64,000 bases of DNA from Rhabditoides inermis (Eukaryota > Nematoda > Chromadorea > Rhabditida > Rhabditidae), in contig CAWZYM010000406.1 of the NCBI GenBank assembly GCA_963966185.1, positions 50,001-114,000 on the forward strand. Direction: 5' to 3'. Below, in pieces: positions 30,966 to 42,843 of this stretch. A program made the position numbers and the translations under genes. Position 1 is the stretch's first letter. Every line of letters starts with the position of its first letter. Below the pieces are notes generated by a model. It had not been told where the DNA came from, made no database searches, and saw nothing but the letters and a program-made list of their open reading frames with translations.

Positions 30966-33900
30966 TTGCTCTAGAAGGCGCTCCGGCACGCTTCGCGCGC
31001 CTCCGCGGTCAAAGCCGATCAGTAGATCAGTAATTATAATAATATATTGATCACTGATACTGATATGCATTTTCTCCTACTCTCTGATATTTTACTCTCT
31101 CGTATGCACATGAAGGGCGCTCCGGCACGCTTCGCGCGCCTCCGCGGTCAAAGCTGATTGGTAGATCAGTAATTATAATAATATACTGATCACTGATACT
31201 TATATGCATTTTCTTCTACTCTCTGATAATTTACTCTCTCGTAAGCACATAGAGGGCGCTCCGGCACGCTCCGCGCGCCTTCGCGGTCAAAGCTGATCAG
31301 TAGATCAGTAATTATAATAATATACTGATCACTGATACTTATATGCATTTTCTCCTACTCTCTGATAATTTACTCTCTCGTAAGCACATAGAGGGCGCTC
31401 CGGCACGCTTCGCGCGCCTCCGCGGTCAAAGCCGATCAGTAGATCAGTAATTATAATAATTTATTGATCACTGATACTGATATGCATTTTCTCCTACTCT
31501 CTGATAATTTACTCTCTCGTAAGCACATAGAGGGCGCTCCGGCACGCTTCGCGCGCCTCCGCGGTCAAAGCCGATCAGTAGATCAGTAATTATAATAATA
31601 TAATGATCACTGCCACTGATATGCATTTTCTCCTATTCTCTGGTAACTTACTCTCTCGTATGCACATAGAGGGCGCTCCGGCACGCTTCGCGCGCCTCCG
31701 CGGTCAAAGCCTATCAGTAGATCAGTAATTATAAAAAATATAATGTCACTGCTACTGATATGCATTCTCTCCTACTCTCTGATCTTTCACTCTCTCGTAT
31801 GCACATAGAGGGCGCTCCGGCACGCTTCGCGCGCCTCCGCGGTCAAAGCCGATCAGTATATCAGTAATTATAATAAAACATTGATCACTGATACTGATAT
31901 GCATTTTCTCCGACTCTCTGATCGTTCACTCTCTCGTATGCACAAAGAGGGCGCTCCGGCACGCTTCGCGCGCCTCCGCGGTCAAATCCTATCAGTAGAT
32001 CATTAAAAATAAGAATATATTGATCACTGCTACTGATATGCATTTTCTCCGACTCTCTGATCGTTCACTCTCTCGTATGCACATAGAAAGCGCTCTGGTA
32101 CGCTTCGCGCGCCTCCGCGGTCAAAGCCTATCAGTAGATCAGTGATTATAATAATATACTGATCACTGATACTGATATGCCTTCTCTCCTACTCTCTGAT
32201 CTTTTACTCTCTCGTACGCACATAGAAAGCGCTCCGGCACGCTTCGCGCGCCTCCGCGGTCAAAGCCGATCAGTAGATCAGTAATTATAATAATATATTG
32301 ATCACTGATACTGATATGCATTTTCTCCTACTCTCTGATATTTTACTCTCTCGTATGCACATGAAGGGCGCTCCGGCACGCTTCGCGCGCCTCCGCGGTC
32401 AAAGCTGATTGGTAGATCAGTAATTATAATAATATACTGATCACTGATACTTATATGCATTTTCTTCTACTCTCTGATAATTTACTCTCTCGTAAGCACA
32501 TAGAGGGCGCTCCGGCACGCTCCGCGCGCCTTCGCGGTCAAAGCTGATCAGTAGATCAGTAATTATAATAATATACTGATCACTGATACTTATATGCATT
32601 TTCTCCTACTCTCTGATAATTTACTCTCTCGTAAGCACATAGAGGGCGCTCCGGCACGCTTCGCGCGCCTCCGCGGTCAAAGCCGATCAGTAGATCAGTA
32701 ATTATAATAATTTATTGATCACTGATACTGATATGCATTTTCTCCTACTCTCTGATAATTTACTCTCTCGTAAGCACATAGAGGGCGCTCCGGCACGCTT
32801 CGCGCGCCTCCGCGGTCAAAGCCGATCAGTAGATCAGTAATTATAATAATATAATGATCACTGCCACTGATATGCATTTTCTCCTATTCTCTGGTAACTT
32901 ACTCTCTCGTATGCACATAGAGGGCGCTCCGGCACGCTTCGCGCGCCTCCGCGGTCAAAGCCTATCAGTAGATCAGTAATTATAAAAAATATAATGTCAC
33001 TGCTACTGATGTGCATTCTCTCCTACTCTCTGATCTTTCACTCTCTCGTATGCACATAGAGGGCGCTCCGGCACGCTTCGCGCGCCTCCGCGGTCAAAGC
33101 CGATCAGTATATCAGTAATTATAATAAAACATTGATCACTGATACTGATATGCATTTTCTCCGACTCTCTGATCGTTCACTCTCTCGTATGCACAAAGAG
33201 GGCGCTCCGGCACGCTTCGCGCGCCTCCGCGGTCAAATCCTATCAGTAGATCATTAAAAATAAGAATATATTGATCACTGCTACTGATATGCATTTTCTC
33301 CGACTCTCTGATCGTTCACTCTCTCGTATGCACATAGAAAGCGCTCTGGTACGCTTCGCGCGCCTCCGCGGTCAAAGCCTATCAGTAGATCAGTGATTAT
33401 AATAATATACTGATCACTGATACTGATATGCCTTCTCTCCTACTCTCTGATCTTTTACTCTCTCGTACGCACATAGAAAGCGCTCCGGCACGCTTCGCGC
33501 GCCTCCGCGGTCAATGCCGATCAGTAGATGAGTAATTATAATAATATATTGATCACTGTAACTGATATGCATTTTCTGCGACTCTCTGATCGTTCACTCT
33601 CTCGTATGCACATAGAAAGCGCTCTGGTACGCTCCGCGCGCCTCCGCGGTCAAAGCCGATCAGTAGATCAGTAATTATAATAATTTATTGATCACTGATA
33701 CTGATATGCATTTTCTCCGATTCTCTGATCTTTCACTTTCTCGTATGCACATAGAAAGCGGTCCGGCACGCTCCGCGCGCCTCCGCGGTCAAAGTCGATC
33801 AGTAGATCAGTAATATTAAGAATGTATTGATCACTGCTACTGATATGAATTTTCTCCGACACTCTGATCGATCACTTTCTCGTATGCACATAGAAAGCGC

Positions 33901-34700
33901 TCTGGCACGCTTCGCGCGCCTCCGCGGTCAAAGCCTATCAGTAGATCAGTAATTATAATAATACATTGATCACTGATACTGATATGCATTCTCTCCTACT
34001 CTCTGATCTTTTACTCTCTCGTATGCACATAGAGGGCGCTCTGGCACGCTTCGCGCGCCTCCGCGGTCAAAGCCGAGCAGCAGATCAGTAATATTAAGAA
34101 TATATTGATCACTGCTACTGATATGCATTTTCTCCGACACTCTGATCGATCACTTTCTCGTATGCACATAGAAAGCGCTCTGGCACGCTTCGCGCGCCTC
34201 CGCGGTCAAAGCCTATCAGTAGATCAGTAATTATAATAATACATTGATCACTGATACTGATATGCATTCTCTCCTACTCTCTGATCTTTTACTCTCTCGT
34301 ATGCACATAGAGGGCGCTCTGGCACGCTTCGCGCGCCTCCGCGGTCAAAGCCGAGCAGCAGATCAGTAATATTAAGAATATATTGATCACTGCTACTGAT
34401 ATGCATTTTCTCCGACTCTCTGATCTTTCATTTTCTTGTATGCACATAGAAAGCGCTCCGGAACGCTTGGCGCGCCTCCGCGGTCAAACTTTATCAGTAG
34501 ATCAGTAATTATAATAATACATTGATCACTGATACTGATATGCATTTGTCCTACTCTCTGATCTTTTACTATCTCGTTTGCACATAGAAAGCGCTTCGGC
34601 ACACTCCGCGGTAAAAGTCTATCAGTAGCTGGTTGACAATCACTTTTTATTATAGATACAAGTATAATTTATAGTTATCACTGGTCTAATATTATAAAAT
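29466..34700 (+). repeat. 139-bp satellite array 7 with 1,251-bp higher-order repeat
   Basis: About 37 monomers. A block of nine monomers is repeated with an offset of 1,251 bp (9 x 139; e.g. TGAAGGGCGC at 31,111 and 32,362). A further ~250-bp repeat is seen near 33,840-34,400. No genes. Confidence 0.88.
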
Positions 34701-34743
<43 letters not shown>

Positions 34744-34855
34744 GCAGCTGGTTGACAATTATAACTTTTGTTTTAGATCCAAGTAGACTTCATAGTTATC
34801 ACTTATCTAAAATCATAATATATAAGAGAGAGAGAGAGAGATGGAGGAAGAGAGG

Positions 34856-34903
<48 letters not shown>

Positions 34904-34944
34904 CGAAAATGATGGATGAGAAAAGGAGAGAGATGAGAAAAAGA
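34701..34944. repeat. (GA)n tract 5
   Basis: Two GA tracts with the usual GATGAGCAGCTGGTTGACAA spacer. Confidence 0.93.
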
Positions 34945-35798
34945 GTTTACATATTATTTCGCCTCGCCTCACTTCCCTGATTGAATATAGATGGACGTGA
35001 GTGCATATAGTAATGTTTTATTGTATTTACTCAGAATATGGTAATCGCGCAGTTTGTTGGAGTGTGGTGAGCTGTTTCGTAGTGCATGGTGCTGTTCTCG
35101 CTCATTTGCACAATTTACTGTTTCTTTCTCTAACAGCAGACAGACTGGCAGCTGGCGCACTCTCACCTCGCCACACTCTCTCGTCGCGGGGCAATAAAAC
35201 GACGTCGATTAGAGGAATTTAATTGATAGCGGGCGTCAGAGGTCACAAAAAGATGCAAATTTTGGTAGAAGTGTAGTGGCCACCTGTTTGCATGTTGTAG
35301 TTAAGGGAGACTTTACACGGTTGCCTAGTTTTCTTGAACAGCCCGCGACAACTGTTTGGTGTCGCCTCGCCTCGATTAAATCACTTCGTGAAAGGAAACC
35401 AGGAGGAGTTATAAAAAGATTACGGGCAGGATTGTAGGTGAGGGAGTGTAGAGGAGTGACGTCGAAACCGTTTCTCGAAAGCTGGAGTCTGCGATTCGCA
35501 GTACTCGTTCTTGTAAGGCCTACTCGATGCAACCGTTCAACCACCTACCCGTCTCCTCGCCTCACACACTATTTCGCCTGTTTTCTGTCTGACTCTCTCT
35601 GATTACGCGCTATTTCGTCGGACTTTCTGGAGCTTTTAGCTCCCCGGATATGATAGATAAAGATCTGAAAATTGGAATCCTGCATCTCGGGACCGTGACC
35701 ATCGGATCGATGTCACGTTTGGCTAGATAGGAGTAGTGGGTGGCGCGGTAGAGCGATGGACGTACGGAAACCATAGGGCATTTTGCACATACACCCGA
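34945..35798 (+). repeat. B module copy 6
   Basis: Complete copy, closest to copy 5, with AATAAA near 35,192. A 102-codon minus frame (35,544-35,236) extends the one in copies 2 and 5. Confidence 0.78.
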
Positions 35799-36021
35799 CT
35801 AGCGCGCTTCGCGCGCTAGAAATATAGGTATAAAATAGAGGAGAAAATTATCTATCGATTGATATATAGATTGACTTGATATGCGCTCTAGAAGTGGTAT
35901 TAGGAGCTGTGCTACAAGTGCTGTTGTCAGAGCCTTCCAAAAATGAGTGATCTTTATTGTATTTCCTTAATTTTGAATTACAGTATTATCAAATGTTTGA
36001 ACAGTGTCAATGTCTAACAGT

Positions 36022-36022
<1 letters not shown>
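35799..36022 (+). repeat. Cassette copy 6 (diverged)
   Basis: Hairpin 35,799-35,819, TATAAAATAG 35,829-35,838. The second half is strongly diverged (TTCCTTAATTTTGAATTACAG) yet keeps an acceptor-like AG at 35,983, still 154 bp from the box. It breaks off into GA repeats at 36,022. Confidence 0.6.
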
Positions 36023-36069
<47 letters not shown>

Positions 36070-37291
36070 GGAGGGAGGAAGATAGAGGCCACACCCATTC
36101 CTCTCTCTCTCTCTCCAACTTTTCCATTACTACTTTTCACAAACCAACCCAAACAATCCACTACATACCATACATTTAACTCAAATCAAAACAACCAGGT
36201 ACGAATACATTTATTATTACACAATCGAACACATTGGATTAGTTTAATGTGTGATGAAGTCGTGTTGATGTTGCTGTACTGTGCCTAGAGTCCACTAAGC
36301 TGCTAGACAAAACGGCGGCCATCGTCACATAAATTATCGGATTAATTAAGACACAGATATGAGAAAAGAAAACACAGCGACGAAAGAGGGAGAGAGAGGA
36401 GGGGAAGTATTTGCGGATTCGAATCAGAGGAAAGAGAGAGTGAGGATGGCTCTCGCCGAAGAGCGCCGTCTCGCAATCACTCCCACCCCCGAAATCGATC
36501 GCATCTACTATGGTACCAACTACTGTATCCTACAGTATCCCTCCCTCTCCACCTCTCCTCCACCATGCAGACAGGGACTCGTGCAGCTCCATCCCGAGCA
36601 GCCGATCCGAGCAGCTCCTCGGCAGCAAGCTCCTCGGAAGATGCTGACGTGAGCTGATAACCTGGAACAGTGATGTCATTATCAATCGATGTTCTGTTGA
36701 TTATCAATCGATAATCAACAGAATAGAGAGAGGGAGAGGGAGAGAAAGAGGGAGAGAGAGAGACCTCCTCACCTCGCTGCTCAGCACGGCGGGCGACGGA
36801 CCCAGCCACGGCCTCGGCAGGGGCAGCGGCTGCCGGACGGCAGCGGGTCCGGGGTCGGCGGGTCTGGGGTCGGCGAGTCCAGAGCGGGTGCAGCTCGTTG
36901 AGCCGCTCCGCGATCCGAGACAGCTCCTTTTCTGGTCCGTCGGACCACTCCGACCTAGGTAGAGGGTGAGAATCATAACTACTGAGCTATTGTACCTTTA
37001 CACGCTCCATGCGGCTCCCATGAGTGCTCCGGAGTGGTCGTGCTTGCTCCAGAGACGCTCTGGGGGCTCCGTCGAGATCCAGGGCGGCAGGGCTCCGCCT
37101 GCAATCAGCCCAAAAATAGGGGGAATGAGGGAGAGTACCTTTCTGGACGAGTCGACCGGTCGGTGGGTGGGAGGAATGAGCGACTGACCGGCCGGCCGTC
37201 ATTTCTCCGAAAGCGGACGGGAACGTGCCGCTACGATCCCGACTTCTACTATTGTATTGCGCGCAATAGTTACTACAGCTTGCTACCGTAC
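36023..37291. other. Non-satellite island, left part
   Basis: GA tract (36,023-36,075), then non-repeated sequence. A perfect 12-bp-arm palindrome with core AATC lies at 36,694-36,721. On the + strand a short Ser/Ala-rich frame opens with CCACCATGCAG near 36,563 and meets a GTGAGC donor-like site near 36,650. On the minus strand an AATAAA occurs near 36,210. Several T-rich AG sites are present, but I could not assemble a convincing gene. Overlapping 60-150-codon frames here are unsupported. Confidence 0.4.
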
Positions 37292-37442
37292 CTTGATGTC
37301 CTCTTCGGTCAGATCGTCGCTCGCCACCTTGTCCTTGTACCTGATGTGGTTGGCGTGAATGCGGGTGTTGAAGACGGGGAATCCCTGCTTGTATGTAGTT
37401 GAGCGCGCCGTCGTAGTTGTTTGTGTACACACCGGTCACCTC
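37292..37442 (-). pseudogene. mcm-2: Isolated mcm-2 exon with a 4-bp Tc1-type footprint
   Basis: Minus strand: acceptor ATTTGCAG, 151-nt exon, donor AAG|GTACGG. Before a frameshift it reads EVTGVYTNNYDGALN. After it reads GFPVFNTRIHANH and then DDLTEEDIK. This is the MCM2 segment that precedes the AAA+ helicase core, between the OB-fold hairpin and the 'DLTEED' motif. The break is TACATA (37,392-37,397 as TATGTA on +). Dropping 4 bp gives 147 nt, exactly 49 codons phase 0 to phase 0, with the family's spacing between LN and GFPVF. No neighbouring mcm-2 exon was found, so this is a captured or stranded gene fragment and not the working gene. Confidence 0.82.
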
Positions 37443-37821
37443 CTGCAAATGAATGAAATGACGTCATGACCCGATGACGTCATCGACTCACGAAATTTTC
37501 GAACACAAACTAAACATACACAACACATCAGCCCACCCTATAATACAAAATATATTCAAATATGTTTCTTGATTGCTATTAACTAATAAAAAAACAAGAA
37601 GTAATGGTTCGTGTACATTGCGCACAGATGTGCGCAGAGAATGTAAGGAATGGCAAAATCGTGTAATCATGTTGCGATTCCTTTTTTATTTCGTGCGACA
37701 AAAGCATGGAATAGTTTCGAATTGAGTTCGAGTGTTCAGAATAAATGATAAACGTATTGTGATCCTATTTCCATTAACAAAAACAGAACAATGAAGCAAA
37801 ATTTCGAGTATTGACATCATT
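37443..37821. other. Island sequence and left copy of a ~160-bp flanking repeat
   Basis: Non-satellite DNA left of the gypsy element. From about 37,655 to 37,821 it is similar (not identical) to 51,860-52,015 on the other side: GTGCGACAAAAGCATGGAAT, then TTTCCATTAACAAAAA, then GAGTATTGACATCATT. The target therefore lay at the boundary of a tandemly repeated ~180-bp host sequence. Confidence 0.75.
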
Positions 37822-38072
37822 CGTAATATGCGCGTATCAGATAGAACAATGACGATACCACATATTCTTCCCTTCCCACAATAAAACCAAGACAAGCTAA
37901 GCAGCAAACTTTATCTTGGCAAAAGACCTGGAGGCGGGGCCTCCTGGCGTATATGTATCAATAGGGGAAAGGGGGGAGGGGGGGGGGGGGTGGGGCTGTC
38001 GCGCGTGTAGTCTCGGCGAAGGAGGGGGGGGGGTTTGAAGTGTAGATGCCGGGCTTGATGAGAGGGTTGACG
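37822..38072 (-). repeat. Gypsy 3' LTR
   Basis: 251 bp. Matches 51,583-51,839 except for six fewer bases in a poly-G run. Contains a 12-14 bp G-run, which is error-prone in sequencing. Confidence 0.9.
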
Positions 38073-38088
38073 ACTCCCGCCCTTTTTT
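38073..38088 (-). other. Gypsy polypurine tract
   Basis: On the element strand AAAAAAGGGCGGGAGT abuts the 3' LTR; purine-rich except for one C and the final T. Confidence 0.65.
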
Positions 38089-38109
38089 GACGCAGCCCCT
38101 GCGCGTCTC

Positions 38110-38444
38110 CTAGCAACCAGGGTTAGGTTGGGTCCTCCTGACTGCCTTCGCGGCGAGTAGAGCATTGTCAATTAAGTATCTGATACTTTGTATCATACCA
38201 TGATACACGTTGAGTTGCAGCTCTGGGTTCCTGGTGTCGAAGAGGGGCTCGGTCTGGCTGGCCGTGTCCGTTTTGTTGTTGTTCGCCACTCTTGGTTTCT
38301 TCTCTCGTTGGGGGGAAGCCTGTGTCTTCCGTTTCTTGTTCGGCTTCTCGCTCCCGGCGCTGGTCTTCGAGGGTCCTTGTCCTCGCTCCTCCTCGGCCTC
38401 CTCCTTCTCTCCCTCAGTCTCGGCGGCTTTCGCCGCGGCGGTCT

Positions 38445-38490
<46 letters not shown>

Positions 38491-38976
38491 CTTCTCGGCA
38501 GAGGCGGCGGCGGCCTTCTCGGCGGAGTCGGCGGCGGCCTTCTCAGCAGAGGCGGCGGCGGCCTTCTCGGCAGAAGCGGCGGCGGCTTTCTCGGCAGAAG
38601 CGGCGGCGGTCTTCTCGGCCTCGGCGGCCTTGGCGGCGGCTGCGGTGGCGGCCTTCTCCTTCTCCTTCTCCCTCTCGCGGTAGAGGTCGAGTGCCTCTTT
38701 CGCCCTTCTCACGTCCTCCTCGAGTCGGCTCCTGTCGGCCTTCGGAGTTGTTGTGGGCGACCTCGGAGTTGGTGCAGGGGAGCCGTCGCTATCCGAGTGC
38801 CGCCTGTCCCTTCGATGGCGCTCCATTGAGTGGCGGGCGGAACGCTCCTCCCTTGTCTCTCGCTCCTCTCGGTGAGACGCTTGCTGCGGGAGAGGCGAAA
38901 CTAAAATCGCTCTGCGGGGAGGGCTTCTGCGCGGGGCGAACACGCGAGTGTGGGAGTACTTGCGCTCTGCGGGCAT
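38110..38976 (-). CDS. Gypsy ORF3: Ala/Lys-rich helical protein, 288 aa
   Basis: ATG at 38,976, about 425 bp after the pol stop. Residues 1-80 are Arg/Ser/Pro-rich. Residues 81-190 are a charged Ala-rich helix built on tandem ~8-residue AAASAEKA repeats (24-bp DNA repeats). Residues 200-230 are basic, with a KKRK nuclear-localisation-like motif. Residues 250-280 form a short hydrophobic/helical end. No signal peptide or membrane segment is seen, so it is not an envelope although it sits in the usual env slot. A TATAAAA lies about 30 bp upstream of the ATG (near 39,010), suggesting its own transcript. A 137-codon overlapping frame starts at 39,202. Function unknown. Confidence 0.6.
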
Positions 38977-39401
38977 GGCGTCTGACCTGGTCCGTTGATG
39001 TCGCCGGTTTTATACCCTGACGCTCCGCCCACTCCTCGCTGATTCGTCGTTGAGAAGGTCCCTTCGAGATAGTGTATGAGGGAGGGAGAATCCGAGGTGG
39101 CAGAGTGCCATTGGGATTTCTCTCGCTTCTCTGTCTCTCTCCACTCTCCGCTCCGGCCTCCCCTCGTCTCTGCCCTCTCCCCGGCTGTCGTTGTCTCGCC
39201 ATTCTCGCTCCTTCTAATTATAGAGGGGAGGGTGAATGGAGTGTGACTGCCTCGTGACAATAGAGAATACAAAATATATAAAATAAGGATCGTAGCGCAG
39301 TTTTTGTTGATAACAGATATTGTGGCGTATAGAATATGGACGTTGTATTATAGGTGGAGTATATATGTGTTTGCTGGGTGTAGTTTCTTGAGAGAAGTAC
39401 T

Positions 39402-42001
39402 TCACTTTCTCTGTGCCGCGATCCTTGCCGATCTTCGAATCGGGATAGGAGCGGGAGGGGGCGAGTAATTTCCAGGTGGTGGCGCTCGACTTGTCTCCTC
39501 GTCAGCCGGTGACTGCTCGTTCCCTGCTTCTCGGCTGTCGTTGTCGGCGTTCACTGCCGTCTCCTCCGTGCTCTCTGCCTTTTTGAAGAGTCGTGCATGA
39601 TCCAGATGTACTTCTCTAGTCGCTCCTCTCTCTGCTTTGATGACTAGTCGAGGTCCGTTTCTCTGCAGTACGATGTGTGGTCCAGTCATGATCGGAGCCA
39701 GCTTGTTTTTCCGTGGAAAAATCTTCACAAACACTTCGTCTCCCTTCTCGATCTCTCTATTCTCGACTCTGTGCGCCTTCTTGTATTGTTCTTCGTGTCT
39801 CGACGAGGCTGTCTCCAATCGATTCCTGGCAGCCTCATTAGCTGCCTCCAGCTGTATCTGCGTGAATGCGAGATAATCAGAGGGGTCAGCGAAGCGCGGG
39901 AGGGGATTATTGAACATCTGGTCTCCGCGCCGCCTGGCCTCTCTTCCGAACATCATGCGGAATGGCGAGATGCCTGTAGTGCAGTGGGGGGTCGAATTGT
40001 AGGCGAACACAACTGCGTCAACATACAGCTCCCAGTCAGATTGAGTGTTGTTCACGTATGTCGACAGCGGCTCGATAACCGAGCGGACTGCTCTTTCTGC
40101 CAGTCCATTCCGATTCTTCTGATTCGGACAGCTTGTCGAATGGGTAGCGCCGATCCTCTTAAGCGTCTCTTCAAAGTTTCTTGATTTGAAGTTCGCAGCC
40201 GCGTCGGTTGTCAGCTCGCTGAACGATCCGAACGTCGTGTAGAGTTTCCACAAACTGTCGCACATTCTCTCCGACTCCAGCGTTGTAGTCTTGTCGACCC
40301 AAAGATACTTTGAAAATGCGCACTGCGCGATGAACAGGTATCTGTTTCCGCTTGCACAGACTGGAAAGGGACCTGCATTGTCAGCATGAATTCGCTCCCA
40401 GACTGTTGTGCACACCGGGAGGGATGATAGTGGTTCGACAGTCGCAGCGTGTGCATTCGTCTTCCTCTCTCTGCATTTTCTGCATTCGCGCAGTCTCTCT
40501 TCCACTTTTTTCCTGAGATGAGTGAAGTCGAAACGTGCTTGGATAACTGCACTCGTCCGATCCGCTCCCATGTGAGCTGCTCCATCCGCGTTGTTGTGGA
40601 AAAAATCGATGATCTTTCCCACCCATTCCGAATTGGCCGGAATGATCACTGGCGAGTTTTCGCCCATAGATTTCACTCTCCTCCGTAACAATCCATCCAC
40701 CACAGTGTATCGCGTCGCGATCTGTGCGGTAGCGGTGTTGTTTTGCAGTGATGTGATGGCCTCCATCATCCACTCTTCTCTTCCCTGGACTTCCCGCACT
40801 TCCTGTGGAGTAATGGGTGAGGGTGGAGAGTCCACTGCTGCCACCTTCTCCTGGTGCGTCGGCTTGCCATCTCTCTGCTCGTCTTCGATGTAGCGCGATA
40901 GAGCGTCTGCCACCACGTTCTCCTTTCCCTTCTTGTACTTGATTTCGATGTCGTACTCTTGTATTGTGAGTTGATACTTGGCCAGTCTTCCTACCAAGTC
41001 TCGACGGGTGAGGAGGGCGGTGAGAGGGCGGTGGTCGGTCAGCACCAAGGTGTGGATTGCCAGTACATAGTGTCGGAATTTCGTCAGTGCGAACGTCAGG
41101 GCGAGAGCTTCTGCTTCAATGGGTGGGTAACGTCGCTCAGCCGCGCTCATCTTCCTCGATGCATAGCAGACGGGGTGAATATCACCCTTCTCGTCTCTTT
41201 GAAGTAGCACAGCGCCGATGGCGATGCACGACGCGTCGGACTCGATGATGAACTCTTTGTTCACTTGCGGTGGCGCCAACACTGGTGCCTCGACAAGAAG
41301 CTGTTTGAGCCTCTTGAACGCTCTATCCTCCTCTTCTGTCCACTCGACCTTGTCCTTCTTTGTCGCCTCGTGTAGGGGTGCAGCCACGGCTGCGAATCCC
41401 GCGATGAAGCGACGAAAGTATGAACACATTCCGATGAAGGCGCGAATCGCATTGATTGTGCGGGGTTGAGGGTACTCGCGTATAGCTTTCACCTTTTCCG
41501 GGTTCACTCGCAAGCCGTCTTCCGATATCCGATATCCTAGAAACGTCACTTCTCTCACTCCAAATCTGCACTTCTTCAGCTTCATCTTCAGCCCAACTTC
41601 TTCTAGCTTAGCCATTACTTCCCTCAAGTTCTCCACATGTTCTGTCTCATCATTCGAGAAGACGAGAAGATCGTCGAGGTAGCAAAATAGCTTCGCTTTC
41701 AGTGCACGTTGTATTCTTCTCACGATTTTCGTACATGTTGCCGCAGCTCCCGATAGGCCCATCGTCATGCGATTCCAGTGGTATGTCCCCGAGGGGACTT
41801 GGAAAGCGGTCAGATATCTATCTTTCTCGGCCAGCTTCACTTGCCAGTAACAGCTTGCCAAGTCCAGTGTCGAAAAGAAACGGAAGCCGCCGGCGAGATC
41901 ACATATGTCCGCGATGAGAGGGAGGTCGTACGCCTCCTTCTTCGTTACGGCATTGATCTGTCGCATGTCTACAACGAATCGCATCGACGAATCCTTCTTT
42001 T
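39402..42001 (-). pseudogene. Second copy of the pol 3' half (RT to integrase)
   Basis: 860 codons identical in translation to the last 860 of the 2,524-codon polyprotein. It begins abruptly within RT at the junction near 42,001/42,002 and lacks Gag, Env, protease and the RT N-terminus. RT YLDD, RNase H and integrase are all present, but it has no start of its own and lies downstream of the intact frame, so it is probably not translated as Pol. Confidence 0.85.
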
Positions 42002-42002
42002 G

Positions 42003-42418
42003 GCCTTCTCGGCAGAAGCGGCGGCGGCTTTCTCGGCAGAAGCGGCGGCGGTCTTCTCGGCCTCGGCGGCCTTGGCGGCGGCTGCGGTGGCGGCCTTCTC
42101 CTTCTCCTTCTCCCTCTCGCGGTAGAGGTCGAGTGCCTCTTTCGCCCTTCTCACGTCCTCCTCGAGTCGGCTCCTGTCGGCCTTCGGAGTTGTTGTGGGC
42201 GACCTCGGAGTTGGTGCAGGGGAGCCGTCGCTATCCGAGTGCCGCCTGTCCCTTCGATGGCGCTCCATTGAGTGGCGGGCGGAACGCTCCTCCCTTGTCT
42301 CTCGCTCCTCTCGGTGAGACGCTTGCTGCGGGAGAGGCGAAACTAAAATCGCTCTGCGGGGAGGGCTTCTGCGCGGGGCGAACACGCGAGTGTGGGAGTA
42401 CTTGCGCTCTGCGGGCAT
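42003..42418 (-). pseudogene. Truncated ORF3 copy at the duplication junction
   Basis: The first ~139 codons of ORF3 (ATG at 42,418) run into pol sequence in a different frame and stop after about ten foreign codons. The basic C-terminal part is missing. The TATAAAA upstream (near 42,452) is duplicated too. Confidence 0.8.
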
Positions 42419-42843
42419 GGCGTCTGACCTGGTCCGTTGATGTCGCCGGTTTTATACCCTGACGCTCCGCCCACTCCTCGCTGATTCGTCGTTGAGAAGG
42501 TCCCTTCGAGATAGTGTATGAGGGAGGGAGAATCCGAGGTGGCAGAGTGCCATTGGGATTTCTCTCGCTTCTCTGTCTCTCTCCACTCTCCGCTCCGGCC
42601 TCCCCTCGTCTCTGCCCTCTCCCCGGCTGTCGTTGTCTCGCCATTCTCGCTCCTTCTAATTATAGAGGGGAGGGTGAATGGAGTGTGACTGCCTCGTGAC
42701 AATAGAGAATACAAAATATATAAAATAAGGATCGTAGCGCAGTTTTTGTTGATAACAGATATTGTGGCGTATAGAATATGGACGTTGTATTATAGGTGGA
42801 GTATATATGTGTTTGCTGGGTGTAGTTTCTTGAGAGAAGTACT

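Noticed and set aside
13263..34620. CRISPR-like array of repeats
   Set aside because: Monomers of ~139 bp are contiguous with no constant-length unique spacers, there are no cas genes, and the context is eukaryotic.
36477..36976. Minus-strand frames of 110 and 90 codons and a + frame near 36,563 as host exons
   Set aside because: Some splice-like sites exist, but no phase-consistent join or recognisable domain was found; kept only as island description.
38188..38829. 213-codon Gly/Leu-rich + frame and 157/242-codon neighbours
   Set aside because: Antisense shadows of the GCC/GCG-rich repeat in ORF3.
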